A stretch of 64,000 nt of DNA, taken from contig NZ_SODP01000003.1 of assembly GCF_004365355.1 (NCBI RefSeq), positions 744,001 through 808,000 on the forward strand, read 5' to 3'. The notes under the pieces are model-generated. The model was not told where the DNA came from, ran no database searches, and saw nothing but the letters and a program-made list of their open reading frames with translations. This document shows, piece after piece, positions 1 through 8,331 of the stretch; the first letter of the stretch is position 1, and each line of letters starts with the position of its first letter. The stretch is from Kribbella pratensis (GTDB taxonomy: Bacteria > Actinomycetota > Actinomycetes > Propionibacteriales > Kribbellaceae). The position numbers were made by a program, and so were the translations under genes.

Positions 1-873
1 GCACGCTTGGCCGCAGCCGCGGCGCTGGCCCGGGTCCCGGACGGCGGGGTGGTGCTGGTCGATGGCCTGCTGGCCTCGGTGCTCCCAGAGGTGATGGAGC
101 CGGAGGCCGACCGCCTGCGGCTCGTCGTACTCCTGCACATGCCGCGGGACGATGCGCGGGAGGTCGCCGCTCTGTCGGCGGCATCGGCGATCGTGGCCAC
201 GAGTGAATGGACCCAGCGGTGGCTGCTCGACCATTACGACCTGCCCAGGGATCAGGTGTACGTCGTACGGCCCGGGGCTGACATGGCCGAGGTGGCAGCG
301 GGTTCGGCGTCAGGCGGGCGGCTGCTGTGTGTCGGAGCGATCACCCCGGCCAAGGGCCCCGACGTCCTGCTCGAGGCGCTGGCCACGGTCGACGATCTGG
401 CTTGGCAGTGCGTCTTCGTCGGTTCGCTGGAGCTTGATCTGGAGTTCGTCGACGCACTGCGCCGGCGCGCCAAGGACCGGCGCCTGGCCGACCGGGTGTG
501 CTTCGCTGGCCCGCTCGCGGGCGCCGAACTGGAGCGTGCCTACGCAGAGGCGGACGCCTTGGTGCTGGCCTCTCAGTTCGAGACCTACGGCATGGTCGTC
601 ACCGAGGCGCTCGCCCGCGGGCTGCCGGTCGTGGCCACAGAGGTCGGCGGCGTACCGGAGGCTCTCGGCCACGCGTCCGACGGCAGCCGGCCTGGCGTGC
701 TGGTCGCGCCGGACGACCCACACGCTCTCGCGCAGGCGTTGCGTCGGTGGCTGGGCGACCCGCTGGAGCGCGCTCGATTGCGCGCGGCGGCCAGGTCGCG
801 GCGCCTGACGCTGTCCGACTGGGCGCAGACTTCACGCGAGTTGTCGGCCGTGCTGACCGAAGTCGCCGGATGA
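1..873 (+). CDS. Glycosyltransferase family 4, C-terminal part (5' end outside window)
   Basis: The frame is already open at base 1, so the start lies outside the window; the visible part is about 290 residues. It shows the second half of a GT-B retaining glycosyltransferase: an acceptor loop, a GGRLLCVGAITPAKGPD strand (typical start of the GT4 C-terminal Rossmann domain), and the EX7E nucleotide-sugar signature ETYGMVVTE near visible residue 192, followed by LARGLPVVATEVGGVPE. It should transfer a sugar from a nucleotide donor in the cytoplasm; the acceptor cannot be read. An ATG overlaps its TGA (870-873), but that frame is not the downstream gene's frame. Confidence 0.85.
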   Translation, partial: ARLAAAAALARVPDGGVVLVDGLLASVLPEVMEPEADRLRLVVLLHMPRDDAREVAALSAASAIVATSEWTQRWLLDHYDLPRDQVYVVRPGADMAEVAAGSASGGRLLCVGAITPAKGPDVLLEALATVDDLAWQCVFVGSLELDLEFVDALRRRAKDRRLADRVCFAGPLAGAELERAYAEADALVLASQFETYGMVVTEALARGLPVVATEVGGVPEALGHASDGSRPGVLVAPDDPHALAQALRRWLGDPLERARLRAAARSRRLTLSDWAQTSRELSAVLTEVAG

Positions 874-964
874 ACCAGCGGCAGGTGACAGCCGTGTTAG
901 TGGTACGAGTCCCAACTACGAGATCGGAACCGCCATCAGCCGAAGCATCTGGACCTGGGCGCGC

Positions 965-1891
965 TTGGCGGGCGGCGCCGCGATCCTTGCCGTTCTCGTG
1001 TGGCGGGTCGGCACGGGCCCGTTGGTGGATGGGCTCCGGCTGACGACCGGCTGGCCGATCGCCGCAGCGTTCGCGATCACGTCGCTGACCACGTTGTGCT
1101 GTGCATGGCGATGGAGGCTCGTCGCCCGCGGACTCGGCGTCGAGATGCCGCTGCGGACCGCGGTGGCTGCGTACTACCGGTCCCAGTTCCTCAACGCCAC
1201 GCTGCCCGGCGGGGTGGTGGGCGACGTACACCGCGCCGTCCGTCACGGGCGTGAGGTCGGCGATCTGGGGAGGAGCCTGCGGGCCGTCGCGTGGGAGCGG
1301 GCGTCGGGATTTGCGGTGCAGCTTGTGCTGACGGTGGGTGTGCTGTTTCTGCTGCCCGCGGGCTCCTCTGTTCCCTCGGTCGCCGTGACGGTCGTCGTCG
1401 CCGGTGCGGCGCTGATCGTCGTACTCCTGTGCCTGAACCGACGTCGGCTCTCCTCGCGGATCGGACGCGCCTTCATGAGCGATCTCCGCAACGCGGTCCT
1501 CGCGCCGCGGGCCTGGCCGGGCATCGTGCTCGCCTCTGTCGTCGCCGTGCTCGGCCATGCGTCGGTGTTCCTGATCGCAGTACGAGCGACCGGGGCAGAC
1601 GTGTCGCCGGCTCGGCTGCTACCTCTGGCGCTGGTCGTGCTGACGGCCTCGGCGGTGCCGACGAACATCGCAGGCTGGGGCCCGCGCGAGGGCGCGGCCG
1701 CATGGGCGTTCAGTTCGCTCGGACTCGGCGCGGCCCTGGGCGTCACCGTCGCGGTGGTCTACGGCATGCTCGCGCTGGTCGCCACGCTGCCCGGAGCCGT
1801 CGTTCTGTTACTCGCGCGCCGCCGCACCCGGGACAGCGCGCCCGGCCCGACCGAGGCACCGGCACGGATCGGCAGTGCCTTAAACACCTGA
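965..1891 (+). CDS. Flippase-like / LPG synthase transmembrane-domain membrane protein
   Basis: About 308 residues with some seven hydrophobic segments. It resembles the lysylphosphatidylglycerol-synthase transmembrane family (UPF0104, AglD-like), with the typical YYRSQFLNATLPGGVVGDVHRA loop and NIAGWGPREGAAAWAF near the C-terminus. Members are integral membrane proteins linked to lipid or glycan translocation, which fits the glycosyltransferase upstream. The start is uncertain: TTG 965 begins inside the first membrane segment, the frame stays open back to 857 without ATG or GTG, and the ATG that would couple to the upstream gene (870) is in another frame. Confidence 0.8.
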   Translation: MAGGAAILAVLVWRVGTGPLVDGLRLTTGWPIAAAFAITSLTTLCCAWRWRLVARGLGVEMPLRTAVAAYYRSQFLNATLPGGVVGDVHRAVRHGREVGDLGRSLRAVAWERASGFAVQLVLTVGVLFLLPAGSSVPSVAVTVVVAGAALIVVLLCLNRRRLSSRIGRAFMSDLRNAVLAPRAWPGIVLASVVAVLGHASVFLIAVRATGADVSPARLLPLALVVLTASAVPTNIAGWGPREGAAAWAFSSLGLGAALGVTVAVVYGMLALVATLPGAVVLLLARRRTRDSAPGPTEAPARIGSALNT

Positions 1892-2050
1892 CCAGCAATG
1901 CCCCTGAACTCAGAGAGTCCAGAGGCATCGCGGTCGAGGAGGGCAAGTACTGCTGGAGGTAACTATGTCGTGAAGGCGAAGAACCACGCCTAACGCGAGC
2001 CGATGCCTGAGTTGGGTGCTCATGCGGCAAGCGGCACACATGAGCTGTGC

Positions 2051-2311
2051 CTAAGGGCGTGTGCGCCAGTCGCTCAGGATCGCGTAGACGTAGGCAGGCC
2101 CGCGAACCAATCGATTGATCTCACCTGGACCCTCTAGCGGCATCAGGTCGAAGGCCTTCCGAAACTGGCTGATATGGATCGGATAGCCAGTTCGGTCTGG
2201 GACGACGGTTGTGCCGTCGATCCGGTACGTGAACGGAAGATGTGTTTTGGTGTGGAACTCCTGGCCCTCGCAGGCCTTCATGCGTTCCCAGACACTCTCG
2301 AAGCTGGCCAT
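2051..2311 (-). CDS. Small conserved-looking hypothetical protein (86 aa)
   Basis: A compact 86-residue soluble protein starting MASFESVWERMKACEGQ. It has balanced aromatic and charged content (FHTKTHLPFTYRIDG, YPIHISQFRKAF) and good codon bias, unlike the antisense frame. It looks like a small fold with a basic patch, and I believe similar unannotated proteins occur in actinobacteria. It has no signal peptide or membrane segment, and no function can be read. It stands alone on the minus strand before the lipoprotein gene. Confidence 0.55.
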   Translation of the reverse strand: MASFESVWERMKACEGQEFHTKTHLPFTYRIDGTTVVPDRTGYPIHISQFRKAFDLMPLEGPGEINRLVRGPAYVYAILSDWRTRP

Positions 2312-2388
2312 GAGATCAGACTGCGCCTCAGGGCGCCTTCGCGACAGTACAACTCTCGGGCTATGCGCCAGCCACTCTCGCCGGGAAG

Positions 2389-3351
2389 TCAGCAGGCGCG
2401 GCTCGCAAGATCGTTCGCTGCTGTGTCGATCTGCTCAGCAGAGGTTGTCAGACTCTGAACTGTCGCAGTTGCTTTCGTCTTCGTCGCGCCTGATTGGCGC
2501 AGAACTCCGGCTGCGTCAGTCACACTCGAGAGATTGGGCACCGTGCCGCCCTGCGCTTGGACACTCTGTACGGACGCCTGAATGGACGTGATCTCTGTCT
2601 GCAGATCCTGCTCGGCGCTCGCCAGGTCCGCGGTAGCGGTTTCGAAATCCCCTTCGGCAGTCATGAGGTCCCCGTACGCGGTGCCCTCGTCGCTGATCCT
2701 GGTGAACACGTCGATACAGGCAGCCGATTTCACGGCGGCGAGAGCAGCACGCTGCGCCTTGAGGGCGCTCTGTACCTTGCCGAGTGCTGCCGTCAATCCG
2801 CCGGCGGCTGTCTGGACGGCGGTGGTCAGCGCGGGGACATTGCCGACGCTCTCGGCGAGTGCTTGCTCTTCGCCTGCGAGTGCTGCCGCCGCACTGGCGT
2901 CCGCGGCGGCCTTGGCCTGCTGTGCCCGCTCAGCGGAGACACGCGTCGCGAGCGCTTCAACAGCACGGTTGTACGCCTCGATCGTCGAGCGCGAGTAAGT
3001 CACGGTCCGAACACCGCCGTTCGTCTGGGGTACAGACAGGATCAAGGTGTCGCCTGACAACGTCCCCGTGATCGTGGTGAGACCGTCAACAGTCAGGTTC
3101 AGCGCACCTTTCGAAACACGCCCCCGGATACTGGCGTTCGAGCTTTCAGTGGCTGGCCCGTCCGACTTGCTCGATGCAGAGACCGCTTGATAGGTCCCCG
3201 TCAGTACGCCGTCGCCGTCCTCGGTCCACTGAACGATCGACAGCTGATCAGACGCCGTTGCCACGAACGTCGCAGGACCCTTGTCTCTTGCTGACGTACA
3301 ACCAGAAAGAAATACACCGATCAGCATCAGCACTATTGGCAGACGCAACAT
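2389..3351 (-). CDS. Secreted lipoprotein with Ala-rich coiled-coil region
   Basis: The 320-residue product has a lipoprotein signal: a short basic N-terminus, a hydrophobic core and the lipobox LSGC with Cys18 as predicted lipidation site. Residues ~25-125 look like a beta-rich domain (VATASDQLSIVQWTEDGDGVLTGTYQ and following strands). From ~130 to the end it is Ala/Gln/Glu-rich with heptad character, so probably an extended coiled coil on the outer face of the membrane. A purine-rich GGGGGT lies just before the ATG. Only two cysteines follow the lipobox, one at the C-terminus. No enzymatic motif is seen. Confidence 0.8.
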   Translation of the reverse strand: MLRLPIVLMLIGVFLSGCTSARDKGPATFVATASDQLSIVQWTEDGDGVLTGTYQAVSASSKSDGPATESSNASIRGRVSKGALNLTVDGLTTITGTLSGDTLILSVPQTNGGVRTVTYSRSTIEAYNRAVEALATRVSAERAQQAKAAADASAAAALAGEEQALAESVGNVPALTTAVQTAAGGLTAALGKVQSALKAQRAALAAVKSAACIDVFTRISDEGTAYGDLMTAEGDFETATADLASAEQDLQTEITSIQASVQSVQAQGGTVPNLSSVTDAAGVLRQSGATKTKATATVQSLTTSAEQIDTAANDLASRAC

Positions 3352-3690
3352 GACCCCCAGTCGAGCACACAGGCCGGTGCGCTTGCCCGCCCTCTCTCAG
3401 AATCGTTTGCACACGCTGCTGCGTTACACCAAGCAACGAAGTGATCTGAAGGCGCTGGAGGTTAGCCTGCAGGTGTTCGTACGCTGGGGACGCGAGGATC
3501 TGACGGCGTCAGCTCGGAGTACGCGGTCAGGGCCGCGCGGGATGACGATCCAGCGGAGATCCCGCACCAGGAATCAATTAGCGGGGCAACGGCAGGCCGA
3601 TACCGGCGAGGCAATAGAACGAGTTGAGAGCTAGCACCGCCTGTGCTGCTATCTGACGACGATCCCATGAGACGGTGACCGGGGGCCACA
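3352..3690. other. Intergenic stretch, no gene recognised
   Basis: This lies between the divergent lipoprotein gene and the first frameshifted gene. Frames here are broken or have poor codon bias, and I see no RNA gene, long palindrome or repeat. It presumably holds the lipoprotein promoter. Confidence 0.4.
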
Positions 3691-4022
3691 GTGGCGCAGG
3701 CGGACGATCTGGTGTTGACCATCGCGCGACACCTTGAGGTGGATTGGCAGTACGTCGAGCATGTCGAAGCTGGGAACGTTGATCGGATCGCCGAGGTTCG
3801 CTCGGCTGGTCGTCGCGCGGGCGGTTGCTCGGTTGGAGGGTTGCGACCTTCCAGTCCGATCCGCGCAAGCGCGAAGACGGCAGGGTCGTCGCAGCCGTAA
3901 CTGTGCGCGAACCTCCGAGCGAGGAGGACAGGGCGCGCATGGACGAGCGGTCACGTCTCCTCATTGACAGGCTCTCCCAGGCGCCGGGCGACGGGGCCTT
4001 AGGGCCGCCCGCCACACGATGA
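3691..4022 (+). pseudogene. Frameshifted small conserved gene (about 110 codons if repaired)
   Basis: From GTG 3691 the frame reads MAQADDLVLTIARHLEVDW and VEHVEAGNVDRIAEVRSAGRRAG, then becomes nonsense. The adjacent frame then reads RLLGWRVATFQSDPRKRED and VVAAVTVREPPSEEDRARMDE to the stop at 4022. Restoring one base in the GCGGGCGGTTG run near 3819-3824 joins the two into RRAG-RLLGW and a continuous protein of about 110 residues. Both halves show protein-like composition and codon bias. It is a recently broken gene or a one-base sequence error. The product would be small, charged and soluble; family unknown. Confidence 0.6.
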
Positions 4023-4250
4023 GCTCCCGACCCCTTCGCGGTCCGGCGCTCACTACTGGGTTGCAGATTGTCTGTACGGAATGTGGTGGAGGTGTTGGGG
4101 AGTGGCGCCTGGCCGTTGGGACCTTGTGCAAGTACTCCCGATGGGAGCGGTATCGGCTGAGCGATAGAAGCTGCGTGTGGGAAGGTGCGCACGTGCGGGA
4201 ACCTATGCCTGGCGAACCGACCGTGGTCCTGGCTTCGGGCGGACCAGCTG

Positions 4251-4623
4251 ATGCTGAGCGGGCCTCACCGGCCTTCGCAAGATGCTGTTCTGGACTACCT
4301 GATCTCAGTGACCGGTGAGGGCTTGGCGGCCGAGACCGTGGTCAGAGCTTTGAAAGGGGATCCGGTGGTTGCCTACCCCAGCGACCTGGCTGACCGGTTC
4401 CGTGCTTGGCTGGCGTCCGTCAGCGGCGAAGCCTCGAGGGGCAGCTCCGGTAGAGGCGAACTGGGCAAATCGCGGGCATGTGACGTCGCGCTTCCAGCTG
4501 CGGTCGACATGCCACCCAGCCGGTCGGGAAGGGTCAGCTGAGTTCGACCTCGAGGCAGGCGCCGAGATGCAGGCACTCAGCGCCGAAGTAGCTGGGTTCT
4601 TCGCTGCCTCACGCGAAGGGTGA
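4251..4623 (+). pseudogene. Second frameshifted small gene
   Basis: A frame from about ATG 4251 reads MLSGPHRPSQDAVLDYLIS, then VTGEGLAAETVVRALKGD and DLADRFRAWLASVSGEA, and degenerates after about 4440. A frame shifted by one base then carries EANWANRGHVTSRFQLRS and EFDLEAGAEMQALSAEVAGF to the stop at 4623. Both halves look coding and their alternatives do not, so I read one gene with a shift around 4430-4470. The start is uncertain because the first frame is open further upstream. Function is unknown. Its proximity to the other frameshifted gene suggests a locally decaying region. Confidence 0.5.
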
Positions 4624-4625
4624 CC

Positions 4626-4657
4626 AAGAGGGCGCGACCAGAAAGGTGCGCCCTCTT
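4626..4657. terminator. Hairpin terminator between convergent genes
   Basis: Perfect 10-bp arms AAGAGGGCGC / GCGCCCTCTT flank a 12-nt loop, immediately after the stop at 4623 and before the 3' end of msrA. It can serve both strands. Confidence 0.65.
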
Positions 4658-4666
4658 CGTCAAAGG

Positions 4667-5311
4667 TCAGACCTCAGCCGGGAACTTCGCGCCGGTGTTG
4701 CTGTGGCAGCGGTAGCCGTTGGGGTTCTTGTAGAGGTACTGCTGGTGGTAGCCCTCGGCGTAGTAGAAGGTGGTGGCGGGGGCGATTTCGGTGGTGATGT
4801 CGCCGTAGCCGAGGGGCTTGATCACGGGGGCGTACAGGTCGCGGGTGCGCTCGGCCTCGGCGCGCTGGGCGTCGGTGGTGTAGTAGATGGCCGAGCGGTA
4901 CTGCGAACCGAGGTCATTGCCCTGGCGCATGCCCTGTGTCGGGTCGTGGGTCTCCCAGAAGACCTTCAGCAGATCCGTGAAGGTGGTCTTGGTGGGGTCG
5001 TAGACGACACGGACGGCCTCGGTCTGGCCGGTGCGGCCGGTGCAGACCTCTTCGTACGTCGGGTTGGGGGTGTAACCGCCCGCGTAGCCCACGGCCGTGG
5101 TGTACACGCCGGGCTGCTGCCAGAAGATCTCCTCGGTACCCCAGAAGCATCCGGTGCCGAACCAGACCTCCTCGAACCCCTCGGGCGCGGCGGCGGTCTG
5201 CGGCGTGTGCAGGACGATGTTCTCGTCCGGTACGGCGAATCCGGGGGTGTCCCGCCCGGGCAGGGCGGCCGACGGCTCGACCATGGCGGTGTTGCGGGTG
5301 AAGAACGACAT
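4667..5311 (-). CDS. msrA: Peptide-methionine (S)-S-oxide reductase MsrA
   Basis: Reduces the S-epimer of methionine sulfoxide in oxidised proteins, using thioredoxin-type reductant in the cytoplasm. The 214-residue protein has the MsrA signature GTGCFWGTEE with catalytic Cys55, the following VGYAGGYTPNPTYEEVCTG and GNDLGSQYRSAIYY segments, and a C-terminal YRCHSNTG whose Cys202 is the likely resolving cysteine. ATG 5311 was chosen over the longer frame because GAGAGG precedes it at normal spacing and family similarity begins there. It is a single gene, convergent with the upstream remnant across a hairpin. Confidence 0.96.
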   Translation of the reverse strand: MSFFTRNTAMVEPSAALPGRDTPGFAVPDENIVLHTPQTAAAPEGFEEVWFGTGCFWGTEEIFWQQPGVYTTAVGYAGGYTPNPTYEEVCTGRTGQTEAVRVVYDPTKTTFTDLLKVFWETHDPTQGMRQGNDLGSQYRSAIYYTTDAQRAEAERTRDLYAPVIKPLGYGDITTEIAPATTFYYAEGYHQQYLYKNPNGYRCHSNTGAKFPAEV

Positions 5312-5495
5312 TCTCACGCCTCTCGCAGAGTGACTCTCATAGTCTCTCAACGCCAGATGTAAGGCGAACCTTCCCCGCACCCCTTACGGCGCGATGACGT
5401 GCCGGATCCGCACGCCATCACAATCGGGCGTCCAGGCAAGAACCCGGCGGGCGGCGGGATGTGAGGCGCGATTGTGATGGTGTGGGGATCCGCAG

Positions 5496-6938
5496 TTACG
5501 CGATCATCGCCGCGGAACGCCGGGCCCGCGTTGCGCCGGTGGTGAGGGCGGCGTACGACGTGGCAAGTCGGCGTACTCCGTCACGGAGCGCATCCACGGG
5601 CAGCGTGTACGGCAATCGGATGAACGACTCCAGGCCGCCGTCGGGGGAGAACCGTGCGCCGGCCACCAGCAGTACGCCGTTCCGCTCGGCCAGCCCGACC
5701 AGGCTCGACCCGACCGGCTCCGGCAGCTCGCACCACAACGACAGCCCGCCGCCCGGGAGCCGGAATCGCCACGACGGCAGCTCTTCGGACACGGCCTGGG
5801 CCAAGGCGTCGCGCTGATGGGCGATCGTCAGCCGCCGGTCGGGTAATAACGACTCGCGCTCCCGGAGTAGTTGCGCTGCAACTAGTTGCTCGAGCACAGG
5901 CGCACCGAGATCGAGCGACGCGCGGGCGTCGAGCACCTGGGCGACCAGCGCCTCCGGCACCCGCATCCAGCCGATCCGCAGGCCGCCCCAGAACAGCTTG
6001 CTCGCCGAGCCGACCGTGATCACGCCGTCCGGGTTGTACGACGCGAACGGCGGCGGCATCTCCTGTCCGTCCAGCGACAACCCGTACAGCGTCTCGTCGA
6101 CGATCACCGTCGTCCGGCTCCGCGCGAACGCGGCGGCCAACTGCTTGCGGTCCGTTGCCGGCATCAACCACCCGGTCGGGTTCTGGAAATCCACCACCAT
6201 CCACGCGGCCCGCGGCGCGGTCTGCCTGATGGTTGCCTCCAGCAATGGAAGGTCCCAGCCGTCCGGGCCCATCGGGGTGGCGACGATCCGGCATCCGCTG
6301 TGCCGGATCGCGTCGACTGAGTTGGGGTGCGTGGGGCTCTCGGTCAGTACCCGGTCGCCGATCTGCGTCATCGCGCGGATCGCGATCGACGTCGCGGCCA
6401 GTGCGCCGGCGGTAATGATGATCTGGTCGGGCGAGGTCGGCAGCCCGCGTTCGGCGTACACGGCCGCGACCTCCGCGCGCAGCTCCGGCAAGCCCTGTGG
6501 GTGATAGCCAGGGGTGGCGAGCTGCGCCGGGAGGTCATCCATGGCCGATGCGACCGCCGCGCTGATCCCCGGGATGGCGGCGGGGGCAGCCGCGGTGAAG
6601 TCGTAGTGTCCGTCGGTCTCGAACGTCGGCGCGTGATGCCGGCTGAGTGAGGGCTGGACGGGACCCGGGAGAGCGGTGACGCTGCCCGAACCGCGGCGAC
6701 TGATCACGTACCCGCGGTCGCGCAGTTCCCGGTACGCCGATGCGACTGTCGTCCTGCTCACGCCGAGACTCTCGGTCAGCTCGCGCTCGCTCGGCAGCCG
6801 CGATCCGGGCGTGATCCGGCCGTCCGCGATCAGCAGCCGAAGCCGCTCGGCGAGCAGCCAGTACGCCGGGCCGGTGCCGTCGGCCCAGGCACCGAGCAGG
6901 CCGACGAGGGTGCTGGCCGGGAAATATTGCCCCTTCAT
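5496..6938 (-). CDS. MocR/GntR-family transcription factor with aminotransferase-like domain (YczR type)
   Basis: The 480-residue regulator is a fusion of an N-terminal winged helix (residues ~20-90, LPSERELTESLGVSRTTVASAYREL, then the RRGSG wing) and a fold-type I aminotransferase-like domain. The PLP lysine is in VGSASKLFWGGLRIGW. MocR proteins use PLP or its adduct as effector. It is divergent from a YczE-family membrane gene, the arrangement known for YczR/YczE, so it most likely controls that gene. ATG 6938 is chosen because CATAGT lies 7 bases upstream, fitting a leaderless start. Confidence 0.92.
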   Translation of the reverse strand: MKGQYFPASTLVGLLGAWADGTGPAYWLLAERLRLLIADGRITPGSRLPSERELTESLGVSRTTVASAYRELRDRGYVISRRGSGSVTALPGPVQPSLSRHHAPTFETDGHYDFTAAAPAAIPGISAAVASAMDDLPAQLATPGYHPQGLPELRAEVAAVYAERGLPTSPDQIIITAGALAATSIAIRAMTQIGDRVLTESPTHPNSVDAIRHSGCRIVATPMGPDGWDLPLLEATIRQTAPRAAWMVVDFQNPTGWLMPATDRKQLAAAFARSRTTVIVDETLYGLSLDGQEMPPPFASYNPDGVITVGSASKLFWGGLRIGWMRVPEALVAQVLDARASLDLGAPVLEQLVAAQLLRERESLLPDRRLTIAHQRDALAQAVSEELPSWRFRLPGGGLSLWCELPEPVGSSLVGLAERNGVLLVAGARFSPDGGLESFIRLPYTLPVDALRDGVRRLATSYAALTTGATRARRSAAMIA

Positions 6939-6951
6939 GCAGTCCACTATG
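6936..6951 (-). promoter_or_regulatory. Leaderless -10 element of the MocR gene
   Basis: On the minus strand CATAGT is followed after 7 bases by the ATG at 6938. The whole 63-bp divergent gap (6939-7001) must hold both promoters and any MocR site; I could not define a clear direct-repeat operator in it. Confidence 0.45.
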
Positions 6952-7001
6952 GCGTAATTGGCTATCGAATACCAGGCCACTTAGCGCCGACACTGGAGAA
7001 C

Positions 7002-7658
7002 GTGACCGCCACTCCGGATGCCCCGCCGCGTCAGCTCGCGCCCATCAACCCGATCCAGCAGCTGAAAGCAGGCCACCTGCCGCGTCGCCTGGTCCAGCTG
7101 TACGTCGGACTGACGCTGTACGGCGCCTCGATGGGCCTGATGATCCAGGGCAACCTCGGACTGGATCCGTGGGACGTGTTCCACTCCGGCATCACGAGGC
7201 ATTTCCCGTTCAGCTTCGGCACCGTGGTGATCGCGGTCAGCTTCGTCGTACTGCTGGCCTGGATTCCGCTGCGGCAGTGGCCCGGCCTCGGCACGATCAG
7301 CAACGCCATCGTGATCGGCCTGGTCACCGACCTCACCCTGGCCACGGTCGACCGTCCGGACGCGCTCTGGCTCCGGATCGTCTTCATGCTGGCCGGTGTC
7401 GTCGTCAACGCGCTCGCCGGCGCGCTTTACATCGGCGCGCAGTTCGGCCCCGGTCCGCGCGACGGGCTGATGACGGGGCTGGTACGTCGTACCGGCCTGA
7501 GCGTCCGCCTCGTCCGTACGTCGATCGAGCTCACCGTCCTCGCGACCGGCTTCCTCCTCGGCGGATCGATCGGCGTCGGCACCGTCGTGTACGCCCTCGC
7601 GATCGGCCCGCTCGTCCACTTCCTGCTACCGATCTTCACCGTCCGCCTGAAATCCTGA
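7002..7658 (+). CDS. YczE/YitT-like integral membrane protein
   Basis: The 218-residue, multi-pass membrane protein of the YczE/YyaS family has about five to six hydrophobic helices and the characteristic GLMIQGNLGLDPWDVFHSG and GAQFGPGPRDGLMTGL loops. The family's transport substrate is not settled. The MocR partner suggests a link to vitamin B6 or amine metabolism, but this is inference. GTG 7002 is preferred because GGAG sits six bases upstream and the earlier in-frame start is inside the divergent regulator's leader. The DUF1905 gene follows after three bases, so they are probably co-transcribed. Confidence 0.88.
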   Translation: MTATPDAPPRQLAPINPIQQLKAGHLPRRLVQLYVGLTLYGASMGLMIQGNLGLDPWDVFHSGITRHFPFSFGTVVIAVSFVVLLAWIPLRQWPGLGTISNAIVIGLVTDLTLATVDRPDALWLRIVFMLAGVVVNALAGALYIGAQFGPGPRDGLMTGLVRRTGLSVRLVRTSIELTVLATGFLLGGSIGVGTVVYALAIGPLVHFLLPIFTVRLKS

Positions 7659-7661
7659 GGC

Positions 7662-7958
7662 GTGAGCACTTATCGGTTCTCGGCGCCGCTCTGGCAGTAC
7701 CCGGGCGAAGGCAGCTGGTACTTCGTCGCGGTCCCGGAGGACATCAGCGACGACATCGCGGACCTGACCGCGGGCCGGCGCAAGGGATTCGGGTCGGTAC
7801 GCGTCAGCGTGACAGTCGGCGGAAGCACGTGGCAGACGTCCCTGTTCCCCAGCAAGTCCGGCACCTACCTACTCCCGGTAAAGAAACCGGTCCGCCTCGC
7901 CGAGGCCTTACTCGAAGGCACACCAGTCGACGCCCGACTAGACCTCCTCGACTTCTAG
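7662..7958 (+). CDS. DUF1905 domain protein
   Basis: The 98-residue protein spans essentially one DUF1905 domain. It shows the family pattern WYFVAVPEDISDDI, GFGSVRVSVTVGGSTWQTSLFP and a YLLPVKKPVRLAEALLEG strand-helix near the C-terminus. DUF1905 proteins are small soluble beta-barrel-like proteins of unsettled function, often fused or adjacent to bacteriocin-protection (YdeI/OmdA) domains. GTG 7662 starts three bases after the YczE stop with GAGG upstream. Its last eleven codons (PVDARLDLLDF-stop) are repeated downstream as a degenerate array. Confidence 0.88.
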   Translation: MSTYRFSAPLWQYPGEGSWYFVAVPEDISDDIADLTAGRRKGFGSVRVSVTVGGSTWQTSLFPSKSGTYLLPVKKPVRLAEALLEGTPVDARLDLLDF

Positions 7959-8229
7959 GCCACATCACGCCGACCGCCGCCGGCCGACACGCGACTGGAC
8001 GTCGTCCACTTCTAGGCCGGTGTAAGGCGGCGCCGCCGGCCGGTGCGCGGCTGGACGTCGTCGACTTCTAGACCGCAGTACGCCGCCGCCAGTCGCCGCG
8101 CGGTTGGACGACGTCGACTCCTAGGTCGGTGTACGACGGACGCCAGTCGCCGCGCGGTTGGACGACGTCGACTCCTAGGTCGGTGTACGACGGACGCCGG
8201 CCGACGCGCGGCTGGACGTCGACCTCTAG
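7926..8229 (+). repeat. Tandem array of copies of the DUF1905 gene's 3' tail
   Basis: After the true stop (TAG 7956-7958) the terminal codons recur five times, each ending in TAG at 8013-8015, 8069-8071, 8122-8124, 8176-8178 and 8227-8229. Spacing is 57, 56, 53, 54 and 51 bp. Read in the frame of each copy they encode ADTRLDVVHF, AGARLDVVDF, VAARLDDVDS (twice) and ADARLDVDL, then stop, against DARLDLLDF in the gene. Spacers are also related (GGTGTACGACGGACGCC-like). The 373-bp gap holds nothing else except the hairpin after it. Confidence 0.8.
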
Positions 8230-8239
8230 GCCGGAGTAC

Positions 8240-8273
8240 GCCGAACGCCGCCGGTCAACCGGCGGCGTTCGGC
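8240..8273. terminator. Perfect 16-bp inverted repeat, bidirectional terminator
   Basis: GCCGAACGCCGCCGGT (8240-8255) is exactly complementary to 8258-8273, with two central bases. It lies between convergent genes, directly after the tail-repeat array. No U-tract follows, as is common in high-GC actinobacteria. Confidence 0.7.
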
Positions 8274-8331
8274 GCGCGTCAGTGCGTGCTGGTGATCGTT
8301 GACGGGTGGTGGCGTGATCAGCTGCTGGTGA

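Noticed and set aside
4646..5362. Plus-strand 238-aa frame over msrA
   Set aside because: Gly/Val-rich antisense of msrA; the minus strand has all MsrA motifs.
7958..8229. CRISPR-like array
   Set aside because: Units differ from each other, spacing drifts (51-57), 'spacers' are related, and each unit matches a neighbouring gene's coding tail. No cas genes.
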